DNA from: Sphingobacterium pedocola
GTDB taxonomy: Bacteria > Bacteroidota > Bacteroidia > Sphingobacteriales > Sphingobacteriaceae
NCBI RefSeq assembly: GCF_015209965.1
Contig: NZ_MU158689.1
Location: 744,196-808,195 of the forward strand
Length of the DNA: 64,000 nt
Direction of reading: 5' to 3'
Of the stretch, positions 26,683-35,791 are shown one piece after another. The notes beneath the pieces were generated by a model that ran no database searches, was not told the origin of the DNA, and was given only the letters and a program-made list of their open reading frames with translations. Every line of letters starts with the position of its first letter. Positions within the stretch are counted from its first letter, which is position 1. Position numbers and translations under genes: made by a program.

Positions 26683-28257
26683 ATGATAGAGGTAAGACCA
26701 GATGAAGTTTCGGCAATTCTAAGAGAGCAATTGTCAGGCTTTAAGTCAGAGGCCGAGTTAGAAGAAGTGGGTACCGTATTGCAAGTAGGAGACGGTATTG
26801 CACGTATTTACGGCTTAACAAAAGTTCAATCAGGCGAGCTTGTTGAATTTGCTAATGGATTACAAGGTATAGTATTGAACTTAGAAGAAGACAACGTAGG
26901 TGTCGTACTTTTAGGTCCTTCTGACGAAATTAAAGAAGGTGATACGATCAAACGTACAAACCGCATTGCATCTATCCAAGTAGGTGAAGGTATGTTGGGA
27001 CGTGTAGTAAATACATTAGGCCAACCCATTGATGGTAAAGGTGCTATTGTGGGTGATACATATGAAATGCCCATTGAGCGTAAAGCTCCAGGGGTTATCT
27101 TTCGTCAACCAGTAACTGAGCCTCTTCAAACGGGTATAAAAGCTATCGATGCGATGATTCCCGTGGGCCGTGGCCAACGCGAGCTGGTTATTGGTGATCG
27201 TCAAACCGGTAAAACTGCAGTTTGTATCGATACGATCATCAATCAAAAAGAGTTTTATGATGCTGGGCATCCAGTTTTCTGTATATACGTTGCCGTAGGT
27301 CAAAAGAACTCTACCGTAGCGAACATTGTTCGCGTGCTGGAAGAGAAAGGGGCTATGGCTTACACCGTGGTTGTAGCAGCGTCTGCTGCCGATCCAGCTC
27401 CACTACAGTTCTACGCGCCAATGGCGGGTGCAGCGATCGGGGAGTTCTTCCGGGATACTGGTCGTCCGGCATTGATCGTTTATGATGATTTATCGAAGCA
27501 AGCTGTAGCATACCGTGAGGTATCGTTACTATTGAAACGTCCTCCAGGCCGTGAGGCATATCCAGGTGACGTATTCTATTTACATAGCCGTCTGTTAGAA
27601 AGAGCTGCGAAAATCAACTCTTCCGATGAAATCGCTAAAAACATGAACGACTTACCGGAATCTATCAAACATTTGGTAAAAGGAGGCGGATCGTTAACGG
27701 CTTTACCGATTATCGAAACACAAGCAGGTGATGTATCTGCATATATCCCTACCAATGTTATTTCCATTACAGATGGTCAGATATTCTTGGAATCTAACCT
27801 ATTCAATGCGGGGATCCGTCCAGCGATCAACGTAGGTATTTCTGTATCGCGTGTTGGGGGTAATGCACAGATCAAATCTATGAAGAAGGTATCTGGTACA
27901 TTAAAATTGGATCAAGCGCAATACCGCGAGCTGGAAGCATTTGCGAAATTTGGATCGGATTTAGACGCGGCCACTAAATCCGTACTGGATAAAGGTATCC
28001 GTAATGTACAGATCTTAAAGCAAGGTCAATTCTCACCGGTTTCGGTAGAGAAGCAGGTAGCGATCATCTACGTTGGTACGAAAGGACTATTACGTAATGT
28101 TCCGGTAAATAAAGTTAGACAATTCGAAGAGGAGTATTTAACGCAATTAGAGCAGCGTCATCCAGAGGTATTATCGGCGTTAAAGGCGGGTAAATTCTCA
28201 GACGAGTTGACGGATGTATTAGAAACTGTAGCAAAAGAATTATCTTCAAAATACTAA
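26683..28257 (+). CDS. atpA: ATP synthase F1 subunit alpha
   Basis: Non-catalytic nucleotide-binding subunit of F1. The 524-residue protein has the N-terminal beta barrel ([17 protein letters not shown]), the P-loop GDRQTGKTA (about residues 170-178), the adenine-side block [20 protein letters not shown], and the arginine-finger region [10 protein letters not shown]. Length is typical. The spacer to atpG contains an inverted repeat built from AAGTATTGAG-like words. Confidence 0.97.
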   Translation: MIEVRPDEVSAILREQLSGFKSEAELEEVGTVLQVGDGIARIYGLTKVQSGELVEFANGLQGIVLNLEEDNVGVVLLGPSDEIKEGDTIKRTNRIASIQVGEGMLGRVVNTLGQPIDGKGAIVGDTYEMPIERKAPGVIFRQPVTEPLQTGIKAIDAMIPVGRGQRELVIGDRQTGKTAVCIDTIINQKEFYDAGHPVFCIYVAVGQKNSTVANIVRVLEEKGAMAYTVVVAASAADPAPLQFYAPMAGAAIGEFFRDTGRPALIVYDDLSKQAVAYREVSLLLKRPPGREAYPGDVFYLHSRLLERAAKINSSDEIAKNMNDLPESIKHLVKGGGSLTALPIIETQAGDVSAYIPTNVISITDGQIFLESNLFNAGIRPAINVGISVSRVGGNAQIKSMKKVSGTLKLDQAQYRELEAFAKFGSDLDAATKSVLDKGIRNVQILKQGQFSPVSVEKQVAIIYVGTKGLLRNVPVNKVRQFEEEYLTQLEQRHPEVLSALKAGKFSDELTDVLETVAKELSSKY

Positions 28258-28271
28258 ATAGTAATGAGTAC

Positions 28272-28310
28272 TAAGTATTGAGTAGCTAGGTTTTAGATTC
28301 TCAATACTTA
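28272..28310. repeat. Inverted repeat in the atpA-atpG spacer
   Basis: Arms 28272-28282 and 28300-28310 pair perfectly over 11 bp around a 17-nt loop. The spacer is made of several variants of the word TAAGTATTGAG/CTTAATACT. No T-run follows, so a terminator is unlikely. Confidence 0.5.
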
Positions 28311-28339
28311 ATACTAAGTACTTAATACTTAAGATAAAT

Positions 28340-29218
28340 ATGGCAAATTTAAAAGAAGTTAGAAACCGTATTACCTCGGTAACATCGACGCAACAGATCA
28401 CCAAAGCAATGAAAATGGTATCTGCTGCCAAATTGAAACGTGCAACCAATGCAATCGTGCAATTACGTCCTTATGCCGATAAGCTAAGAGAGATTTTGGC
28501 GCAAGTTTCTGCTTCTGTTGAGGGGAATGATTCACCTTTCACACAAGATCGTGTGCCAACCAAAGTGTTAATTATTGTTGTTACTTCGAATAGAGGTCTT
28601 GCCGGTGCGTTCAATGCAAATGCAATTAAAACAACAAATAATTTGATCGCAGCCAAATATGCAGATCAGTTTGCTAGAGGGGATGTAAGCCTTATCGCTA
28701 TTGGTAAGAGAGGCCATGATTTCTTTTCAAAACGTAATTTCAATGTAATTGGTAATTACAACGACATATTCAACAATTTAGATTTTGAAAATGTATCTAA
28801 GGTAACTGAATACGTCATGGATGAATTTAAAGCAGGAAATATTGACCGTGTAGAAGTCGTGTATAACCAGTTCCGCAATGCAGCGGTTCAAATTTTAACT
28901 TCAGAACAAATATTACCTCTTTTGCCTGAAAAAAAGAACGCGGATGTAGCAGAATTAGATTACATTATAGAACCCTCTAAAGAACAAATAATTGAAGAAT
29001 TGATTCCGAAAGCTATCAAAATTCAATTGTATAAATCGGTATTAGATTCGAATGCCTCCGAGCACGGTGCGCGGATGACAGCGATGGATAAAGCAACCGA
29101 GAATGCGGGAGATTTATTGAAGGCATTAAAGTTGTCATACAACCAAGCACGACAAGCCGCGATTACGACCGAATTGACCGAAATCGTTTCCGGCGCAGCA
29201 GCGTTATCCAACGGATAA
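28340..29218 (+). CDS. atpG: ATP synthase F1 subunit gamma
   Basis: Central rotor shaft of F1. The 292-residue protein has the two long coiled-coil ends that form the shaft: N-terminal EVRNRITSVTSTQQITKAMK and C-terminal SEHGARMTAMDKATENAGDL followed by YNQARQAAITTELTEIVSGA. Between them is a Rossmann-like domain. It is the last gene of the operon and is followed at once by a strong terminator; atpD and atpC (beta and epsilon) are not here, as is usual for this bacterial group. Confidence 0.96.
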   Translation: MANLKEVRNRITSVTSTQQITKAMKMVSAAKLKRATNAIVQLRPYADKLREILAQVSASVEGNDSPFTQDRVPTKVLIIVVTSNRGLAGAFNANAIKTTNNLIAAKYADQFARGDVSLIAIGKRGHDFFSKRNFNVIGNYNDIFNNLDFENVSKVTEYVMDEFKAGNIDRVEVVYNQFRNAAVQILTSEQILPLLPEKKNADVAELDYIIEPSKEQIIEELIPKAIKIQLYKSVLDSNASEHGARMTAMDKATENAGDLLKALKLSYNQARQAAITTELTEIVSGAAALSNG

Positions 29219-29239
29219 ATCAGTTAATTAAGTATACAT

Positions 29240-29272
29240 AAAAAGGCGATGAAGAATTTCATCGCCTTTTTT
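29240..29272 (+). terminator. Terminator of the ATP synthase operon
   Basis: A perfect 14-bp stem (29240-29253 with 29258-29271), 4-nt loop, and a run of six T; 21 bp after atpG. Confidence 0.92.
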
Positions 29273-29727
29273 GGTTGTCATCGTAAGGTTGGAGGCCTGT
29301 CTAAAATCTACACTTGTCCGATAGACGTTCCTAAAATTTAATTAATCTCTTGATCAATTTTGATCTGGATATTCATAGTCAGTCATGGAATCAGTCGCCT
29401 GCTTGCTTTGCTCCAGCTTAGGTAGCGAAACAAATAAAAGTACAGGGGTGTCGCAGGATCATCCCTTTTTTCGTTTTACCAGTTCGCGATATCGAGATAT
29501 TTGGTTTGAAATGTTTTGGATATATGTGAATATTCCGTACATTCCTTTATTAAACCCATTGTGCATCAAAAATTTAAATCTGTCATCCTGACGATAGGAA
29601 GCCTGTTTACCTAAAGGTAGAGATCTAAAAGCTAAATTTTAAATACTTTATAGATACTCCGGCCAGCCTCAGATTAAAAAACGGATTTGGTGAAAGGATG
29701 CGAAATAGGTTATATTAAATAAATCTG
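29273..29727. other. 455-bp gap without a convincing gene
   Basis: Nothing here codes convincingly; the 68-residue frame at 29385-29591 resembles no family. Around 29579-29601 lies TGTCATCCTGACGATAGGAA, which looks like the dispersed intergenic words (TGTCATCCTGA...) that recur in Bacteroidetes genomes. The right end leads into the promoter of the HMG-CoA reductase operon. Confidence 0.5.
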
Positions 29728-29735
29728 TATGTTTG
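29728..29735 (+). promoter_or_regulatory. -7 promoter box for the HMG-CoA reductase operon
   Basis: TATGTTTG (TAnnTTTG). Its position 2 bp before TTG 29737 makes that start unlikely and favours ATG 29773, with a leader of about 30 nt. No clear -33 TTG. Confidence 0.55.
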
Positions 29736-29772
29736 GTTGCAAAAAGAAATAAAAGACACACTATTACACCAT

Positions 29773-31053
29773 ATGGCATCTTCATTAGAAAAAGCAAGCA
29801 CGGCCTTGCATATCATCAATACCGTACAGCAGATGGAAGAAACCATTGAGCAGATCCGGGACAAAAAATCTCCGGTTCACCGAAAAGAAGACGATCTCCC
29901 TTTTGAACCGAAAGTAAGTAAAGATGGTATAGCAGAACGTAAGCTATTCCTTTTTCAAAAAACAAAGCAAGAATATCCGTATCTGATGGATAATAAAGGA
30001 TTTGACGATTACGATTCCCTCAACGGTAATGTAGAAAATTATATAGGCATGATCCGCGTTCCTACGGGGGTGATTGGTCCGCTACGTATTACAGGATCAT
30101 CCGCTCGGGGAGATTTTTACGTTCCGCTCGCGACGAGCGAGGGTGCCCTGGTCGCATCGTATCATCGCGGTGCGAAGGCTTGTTATTTGGCGGGTGGTGC
30201 GACCTCCATTTGTTTGATGGAAGGTGTTCAACGGAGTCCTGTTTTTAAGTTTGAAAATATTGCAGACCTCGGCCTTTTTGTAACCTGGATGTTGCCACAG
30301 GTGGAAAAATTTAAGGAAATCGTTACTGATGAAAGCCGATTTGCCAAATTGATGGATGTCAAAATTCAAATTGAAGGTAATCATCTTATTGTAACATTCG
30401 AATACCATACGGGGGATGCCGCCGGACAAAATATGGTAACAATCTGTACAGATGCCATATGTCGTTATATCATCGAGAAATGCCCGACCAAACCAAAGAT
30501 ATGGTTTATCGAAGGAAATTATTCGGGTGATAAAAAGGCTACAGCACTGTCCTTCACGAATGTACGGGGAAAGAAAGTGACAACCGAGATTGTGCTTCCC
30601 GAAGAGATTGTGCGTAAAGTGCTTAAAACGACACCTGAACTCATGGCCGAATATTGGAGATCGTCTACAGTTGGCATCATTCAAAGCGGAGCGATCGGGG
30701 CTCATGGGCACTATGCAAATGGTCTGGCGGCATTATTTTTAGCAACAGGGCAGGATGTGGCCTGTGTGGCAGAGGCGGCCACCGGAATCACACGCATGGA
30801 GATGAATAAAGATGGCTCACTATATGCATCCGTTACACTACCTAATTTGGTGGTGGGCACAGTGGGCGGGGGAACACACTTGCCTACGCAGCGGGAGTGC
30901 TTGGAAATGATAGATTGCTATGGACCGGGCAAGGCCCGCAAATTTGCGGAAATATGTGGTGCCGTGGTACTGGCTGGCGAGCTGTCCATAGCTGCAGCAC
31001 TCTCTGCGGGCCACTTTACACAAGCGCATCAAAAATTCGGCCGTAAAAAGTAA
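29773..31053 (+). CDS. Class I-type hydroxymethylglutaryl-CoA reductase
   Basis: Reduces an HMG-CoA-type thioester to the alcohol with NAD(P)H; in the mevalonate pathway the product is mevalonate. The 426-residue catalytic domain has all class I hallmarks: ENYIGMIRVPTGVIGPL, catalytic Glu123 in LATSEGALVAS, Lys254 in GDKKATALSF, Asp328 in ATGQDVA, the dinucleotide loop GTVGGGTHLPTQ, and catalytic His419 in AGHFTQAHQKFGR. There are no membrane helices. It heads a seven-gene operon (10-bp gap to the next gene). The organism also has ispG, so this is unlikely to serve a standard mevalonate pathway. The frame opens at TTG 29737; ATG 29773 is preferred because of the promoter box. Confidence 0.88.
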   Translation: MASSLEKASTALHIINTVQQMEETIEQIRDKKSPVHRKEDDLPFEPKVSKDGIAERKLFLFQKTKQEYPYLMDNKGFDDYDSLNGNVENYIGMIRVPTGVIGPLRITGSSARGDFYVPLATSEGALVASYHRGAKACYLAGGATSICLMEGVQRSPVFKFENIADLGLFVTWMLPQVEKFKEIVTDESRFAKLMDVKIQIEGNHLIVTFEYHTGDAAGQNMVTICTDAICRYIIEKCPTKPKIWFIEGNYSGDKKATALSFTNVRGKKVTTEIVLPEEIVRKVLKTTPELMAEYWRSSTVGIIQSGAIGAHGHYANGLAALFLATGQDVACVAEAATGITRMEMNKDGSLYASVTLPNLVVGTVGGGTHLPTQRECLEMIDCYGPGKARKFAEICGAVVLAGELSIAAALSAGHFTQAHQKFGRKK

Positions 31054-31063
31054 TATAATCTAT

Positions 31064-32038
31064 ATGCGTAAAGGTATAATAGAAAATGAATACAGTAAAG
31101 CGGAGGAGAATAATTCTTCTTTTGCAAGGCGCTTCTGGATTTATCAAAAAGAACGCTTTCCACTTTTCGGACATGGTGTATTGGTTACGGCTTTTAGTTT
31201 CTCCGCTATTTCCTATAGTAGAATATGTCGGGGTGCGGAAGGATTTGTAAATTGGAAAACATTTCTGATTGGTGTTTTTACGACAATTTCTTTATTCTTC
31301 CTGGTTCGGATCTTTGATGAATTTAAAGATGCAGAAGAAGATGCTGCGTACCGGAAGGAGCTCCCTGTGCCCAGAGGTTTAATCTCTTTTGGTGAACTTA
31401 AAACCATCGGGATTACACTTGCTATCCTGCAAGTGCTACTGAATTGGTTTTTCTTTCCGAAAATGCTCTTTCTTTATGCGGTTATCATCATATATCTCTG
31501 CCTCATGGGCAAAGAATTTTTTATTCCCTCGTGGTTAAAAAAGCATCAGTTCTGGTACGTGGTTTCGCATATGTTTATTATTCCATTGATCGATATCTAT
31601 GCAAGTGGCTTGGACTGGCTATTAGCTGATGTTGCGGCACCTCATGGACTGATTTTCTTTTTTGCCGTCTCGTACATGAACGGTATTGTGCTCGAAATTG
31701 GGCGCAAGGTACGCAGCCCCCAAGATGAAAAAAACGGGGTATTGACCTATTCCAGTATGCTAGGGACGGATAAAGCCGTGAAATGTTGGATAACTGTGCT
31801 TTTTGGGACACTGTTGTTGAGCATGTCCGCTTCCTACTATGCCGGGTATGGCTGGCTGGCGTATATGATATTGAGTGTAATCTTTTTGATCTGTTGTATT
31901 CCCGCATTTCTTTTTTTGAATGCCTATTCGTCTAAATATGCCAAAGCAATCGAGTGGTCTTCAGTCGGTTGGACTATCGCTATGTATTTGAGTTTGGGGG
32001 GGATTCCGATGCTCGAGCAGTTTTGGAGAGGCTTTTGA
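31064..32038 (+). CDS. UbiA-family prenyltransferase-like membrane protein
   Basis: A 324-residue inner-membrane protein with about eight to nine helices. It carries the two Asp-rich motifs of UbiA enzymes: RIFDEFKDAEED (Asp85, Asp89, Asp93), followed by RKELPVPRGLIS, and the second motif in EIGRKVRSPQDEKNGV near 211-226. UbiA proteins move a prenyl chain from its diphosphate to an acceptor (quinone precursor, glycerol phosphate, haem or sugar). The motif region is slightly divergent, so the acceptor cannot be named. It lies 10 bp after the reductase gene and 45 bp before the dikinase gene, and is clearly part of the operon. Confidence 0.75.
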   Translation: MRKGIIENEYSKAEENNSSFARRFWIYQKERFPLFGHGVLVTAFSFSAISYSRICRGAEGFVNWKTFLIGVFTTISLFFLVRIFDEFKDAEEDAAYRKELPVPRGLISFGELKTIGITLAILQVLLNWFFFPKMLFLYAVIIIYLCLMGKEFFIPSWLKKHQFWYVVSHMFIIPLIDIYASGLDWLLADVAAPHGLIFFFAVSYMNGIVLEIGRKVRSPQDEKNGVLTYSSMLGTDKAVKCWITVLFGTLLLSMSASYYAGYGWLAYMILSVIFLICCIPAFLFLNAYSSKYAKAIEWSSVGWTIAMYLSLGGIPMLEQFWRGF

Positions 32039-32083
32039 TAGAGTAAAGTTTGATAAAAAAGGCACGCGTTAACCTTATTTTAC

Positions 32084-34702
32084 ATGTTTATTAAAGATTA
32101 CCAATATCAACATATACATAATCCTGCCGTTGGCGGGAAGGCTAAGAATCTACTGAAATTAGGTCAGCTTAATCTGCCGGTACCTAAGTGGATCGTATTG
32201 CCTGCTGATTATTTAGCGGAAGTATTTAAAGATGTCGCTTCTATTGAAAATGCAAATGATTTGTTGGAAGCTATCGATGTGTATAAATTTCCATCCTTTT
32301 CCCTTACACAAATAGAGACGACCTTTCCGGATACGACATATTTTGCCGTGCGTTCATCTGCAATTGATGAAGACGGTCGCCAACATTCTTTTGCTGGACA
32401 GTTTGAATCGTATCTCTATGTACGTAAAGAGGATATCTTTGCGCGTATCAAAGATGTCTGGCGGTCTTTATTCTCGGAACGGATTCTCGCGTACCGTACT
32501 TTGAATAATCTGGGATTGGGTTTAGGGATTGGTGTGATCGTACAGGAAATGATTGATGCGGATGTATCGGGAGTAGCTTTTGGTATGAATCCCGTTTCGG
32601 GTAATCGAAAGGAAAAATTGATTTCCGGCGTATTTGGTGTGGGAGAAGGACTTGTATCCGGTTATCTGGATGCAGATAATTTTATTATTCATAAGACGGG
32701 CACGATCGATCGACAGATTGTTAGAAAGAAGGAAAAATTTATTCTTAATCCAGCGGGAAAAGGCGGGGTAATGAAACTTGATGTTCCTCGAATCCATCAA
32801 AACGACCAGTCGATTCCAGATGCACATTTGCATCAGTTGGATTCGATTTTAGACCAATTGAGAACGGAATATAGTTTATTTCAGGACGTCGAATTCGCCG
32901 TAAAAAATGACGTGCTATTTATCCTCCAGGCTCGACCGATTACTGGTCTGGATAACGTGCCGGATCTCACGGCTGATTATGTGCTTTGGGATAATAGCAA
33001 TATCATCGAATCTTATCCAGGAGTCACCACACCATTGACGTTTTCATTTATTAGTCAATCTTATGAAGGTGCCTATAAGCTGTTTTGTTCCTTTTTGGGT
33101 GTGTCCGAAGACAGCATCCGTAGAAATGAACGGGTATTTGCCAATACCCTGGGACTGATTAATGGCCGCGTATACTACAATTTGAAGAGTTGGTACCACA
33201 TGTTGGCCATGTTGCCCGGGTATAGCATAAATGCGCGTTTTATGGAAAAGATGATGGGGGTAAAGGAACAATTTGATGTACCGAAAAGTTATCAGCTTTC
33301 TACCGGAGATGCGTGGCGTAGTATGCTGTGGATGGCACTACAAATGTATAGGCGATTTAAAAGTCTACCGCAAAAACGCACTGAATTTAAAGCGCTATTG
33401 GATGCAACGATTGCGAAATATAAGCAGATCGATTTTCAGCGTAAGAATGCCAACGAATTGATGCAATTGTATTTGTATTTTGAACGAAAATTGTTGAATC
33501 AATGGAAGGCACCTTTGCTCAATGATTTTTTTGCTATGATCTGGTTTGGCTTGCTGCAAAAACGCACAGAAGATTATACCAATGGCCAGCACCTCAATAT
33601 TCATAATGATCTACTCTGTGGAAGCGCGGATATTATTTCTACACAACCTATTCATCGCAGTATTGCTATTGCGACCTTTGTGCAGGAAGTGGATTACCTA
33701 AGAGCAATTTTTGAATCCGAAGATCCGGAAAACATCTGGCAAATAGTTCAGCACGATAACCGGGACGAGAGCGAAAGATTATTGGTACAGATTCGGCAAT
33801 ATTTAGCGGATTTTGGAGAGCGCTGCGTAGGGGAGTTGAAATTGGAAACGATCTCCTATTCACAAGATCCACCCAAGTTCGTGCAGATTATCAAATCGTA
33901 TGTTGAGGCGAGTATAACGACGGCAAATACCAATAATAACGTGGAAGAGGTGCTGCGTAGCAACGCGGAGGAAAAGATGAAAGGGGTATTACGACGAAAA
34001 CCGTTGAAGAAATGGTTGTTTAGAAAAACGTTAAAGAAAACCCGGGAATTGGTTAGTGCACGTGAAAACCTTCGCTATGAACGTACGCGTGCATTTGGTG
34101 TAGTACGCGAGTTGTTTACACATATAGGCAAGCGTTTTTATGAAGAAGATATACTTGAATTTGAAAGAGATGTATTTTACCTGACGAAGGACGAAATATT
34201 TGCCTACATTGAAGGAAGAAGTGTTAATCAAGATTTGAAATCGTTGGTGGCTGTACGTAAGGATGAATTTGAACTTTTTAGACGAATGGATCCACCTTCG
34301 GAACGAATTGCAACCTATGGCGCGGTTTATCAGAGTAATGATTTTTTTAGCAATAGTAAGAATGAACCTATCGAAGGCGATTTAAAAGGTATAGGTTGCT
34401 GCCCCGGACATGTGAGGGCACAAGTCAGGATCGTGTTGAATCCCAGTGAAACGAAAACGTTGAATGGCGATATTTTAGTAACCAGCAGCACCGATCCGGG
34501 ATGGGTGACACTATTTCCAAGTGCGGGCGGAATTTTGGTAGAACGAGGTAGTTTGTTGAGTCATTCCGCGATTGTGTCCAGAGAGATGGGAATTCCATGT
34601 ATCGTAGGGGTGACGGGATTATTGAAAACATTGAAGACGGGAGACTGGATAGAGATGGATGGAAATACAGGTGAAATAAAAATTTTGGATACACAGGAAT
34701 AA
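32084..34702 (+). CDS. PEP-synthase/rifampin-phosphotransferase-like dikinase
   Basis: An 872-residue three-part phosphotransferase. Residues 1-~310 are a PPDK_N ATP-grasp domain (GGKAKNLLKLGQLNLPVP; then FAVRSSAIDEDGRQHSFAGQ; then EFAVKNDVLFILQARPI). Residues ~310-740 form a helical middle region of no recognised family. The last ~90 residues are a swivelling phosphohistidine domain with the catalytic His827 in ERGSLLSHSAIVSRE. The PEP/pyruvate-binding barrel of true PEP synthase is missing, and the layout equals that of rifampin phosphotransferase. It probably phosphorylates a small molecule or lipid using the beta phosphate of ATP; the acceptor is unknown. The next gene starts 3 bp downstream. 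Confidence 0.78.
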   Translation: MFIKDYQYQHIHNPAVGGKAKNLLKLGQLNLPVPKWIVLPADYLAEVFKDVASIENANDLLEAIDVYKFPSFSLTQIETTFPDTTYFAVRSSAIDEDGRQHSFAGQFESYLYVRKEDIFARIKDVWRSLFSERILAYRTLNNLGLGLGIGVIVQEMIDADVSGVAFGMNPVSGNRKEKLISGVFGVGEGLVSGYLDADNFIIHKTGTIDRQIVRKKEKFILNPAGKGGVMKLDVPRIHQNDQSIPDAHLHQLDSILDQLRTEYSLFQDVEFAVKNDVLFILQARPITGLDNVPDLTADYVLWDNSNIIESYPGVTTPLTFSFISQSYEGAYKLFCSFLGVSEDSIRRNERVFANTLGLINGRVYYNLKSWYHMLAMLPGYSINARFMEKMMGVKEQFDVPKSYQLSTGDAWRSMLWMALQMYRRFKSLPQKRTEFKALLDATIAKYKQIDFQRKNANELMQLYLYFERKLLNQWKAPLLNDFFAMIWFGLLQKRTEDYTNGQHLNIHNDLLCGSADIISTQPIHRSIAIATFVQEVDYLRAIFESEDPENIWQIVQHDNRDESERLLVQIRQYLADFGERCVGELKLETISYSQDPPKFVQIIKSYVEASITTANTNNNVEEVLRSNAEEKMKGVLRRKPLKKWLFRKTLKKTRELVSARENLRYERTRAFGVVRELFTHIGKRFYEEDILEFERDVFYLTKDEIFAYIEGRSVNQDLKSLVAVRKDEFELFRRMDPPSERIATYGAVYQSNDFFSNSKNEPIEGDLKGIGCCPGHVRAQVRIVLNPSETKTLNGDILVTSSTDPGWVTLFPSAGGILVERGSLLSHSAIVSREMGIPCIVGVTGLLKTLKTGDWIEMDGNTGEIKILDTQE

Positions 34703-34705
34703 TAC

Positions 34706-35791
34706 ATGGCAAATATCAGCACTGAGGTTGATTTTAATATGATTCGATATGCAAATTGTTGGGAAGATCCCCATATTTTGTTAAAAGGCCTTTCTCCAGT
34801 TGTGGGATCAAAAATTTTATCCATAGGATCAGCAGGCGACAATAGTTTTTCACTATTAACGACAGCACCTTCTCTGGTCGTCGCTGTCGACGTCAATCCG
34901 ACACAGTTGTATCTTATCGAATTAAAGAAACAGGCGATTCGAAATCTCGAATACGATGAAGTATTGAATTTGCTGGGTTTTCGGCAGGGAATGAATCGGG
35001 TGACGTTGTTTGAACAATGTAGAGATCACCTGAGCGCAGATGCTAAGGTATATTGGATGAACAACGCCGATAAAATCGAAAAAGGCCTTATCCATCAGGG
35101 TAAATTTGAACGGTATTTTCGGGTATTTTCAAGCAAAATGCTTCCTTTTATCCATAGTCGACGTGATGTCGAAGACTTACTGGCAAGTAAGGATGGGCTG
35201 TCGCAGGCCCAGTACTATCACGATAAATGGAATACCTGGCGTTGGCGATTTTTCTTTAAAATTTTCTTTAGCAAATTCGTCATGGGGAAACTGGGTCGAG
35301 ATCCAAAGTTTTTAAAGGAAGTAGGGGTGCATGTCGGTGATTATATTTTCAAAAAAGCTGAAAGGCATCTGAAAAAAATCGAAGCACAGACAAACTCGTT
35401 CTTACGCTATCATCTAACGGGCACATTTGGCGATCTCTTACCGCATTATTTACAACCCGACAATTATCAAGACGTTAAAGAAAATATCGATAAACTCATT
35501 TTACGCAGCGGGTTTGCAGAGGATGTTGTTAGCGAATTCGGGAATTTTGATGCCATGAATTTATCGAATATCTTTGAATATATGGATAGGGATGTTTTTC
35601 GAAAAGCGGCAGACAGTCTGTTAAAAGGTCTGAATGCAAGTGGCCGTATGGGGTATTGGAACCTAATGGTGCCTAGACGGGTCTCGGGAATTTTTCCGTC
35701 GGAAATACAATACTTAAGCGCCTTATCCGTACAATTAAGCCAAGAAGATAATGGTTTTTTTTATAACCAGTTTATTGTCGATCAAAAATGA
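34706..35791 (+). CDS. BtaA-like DUF3419 S-adenosylmethionine-dependent transferase
   Basis: A 361-residue protein of the DUF3419 family, whose founding member BtaA moves the 3-amino-3-carboxypropyl group of SAM onto diacylglycerol to make betaine-lipid precursors. Diagnostic blocks are IRYANCWEDPHILLKGL (residues 13-29) and the SAM-binding segment KILSIGSAGDNSFSLL with VVAVDVNPTQLYLIELK (36-73). No membrane helices are seen. The N-methylating partner BtaB is absent from the neighbourhood, so the product may stay unmethylated or the acceptor may be different. The start lies 3 bp after the dikinase stop, and the end overlaps the next gene by 4 bp. Confidence 0.82.
   Translation: MANISTEVDFNMIRYANCWEDPHILLKGLSPVVGSKILSIGSAGDNSFSLLTTAPSLVVAVDVNPTQLYLIELKKQAIRNLEYDEVLNLLGFRQGMNRVTLFEQCRDHLSADAKVYWMNNADKIEKGLIHQGKFERYFRVFSSKMLPFIHSRRDVEDLLASKDGLSQAQYYHDKWNTWRWRFFFKIFFSKFVMGKLGRDPKFLKEVGVHVGDYIFKKAERHLKKIEAQTNSFLRYHLTGTFGDLLPHYLQPDNYQDVKENIDKLILRSGFAEDVVSEFGNFDAMNLSNIFEYMDRDVFRKAADSLLKGLNASGRMGYWNLMVPRRVSGIFPSEIQYLSALSVQLSQEDNGFFYNQFIVDQK

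Noticed and set aside
28258..28339. Possible CRISPR-like repeats in the atpA-atpG spacer
   Set aside because: The repeated words are about 10 nt, degenerate and not separated by even spacers; no cas genes nearby.
29385..29591. 68-residue frame in the gap before the HMG-CoA reductase operon
   Set aside because: No family, no promoter placed properly, and it runs into repeat-like sequence.
30097..30711. 204-residue minus-strand frame inside the HMG-CoA reductase gene
   Set aside because: It mirrors a strongly supported gene, has no signal peptide or known motif, and no promoter; a shadow frame.
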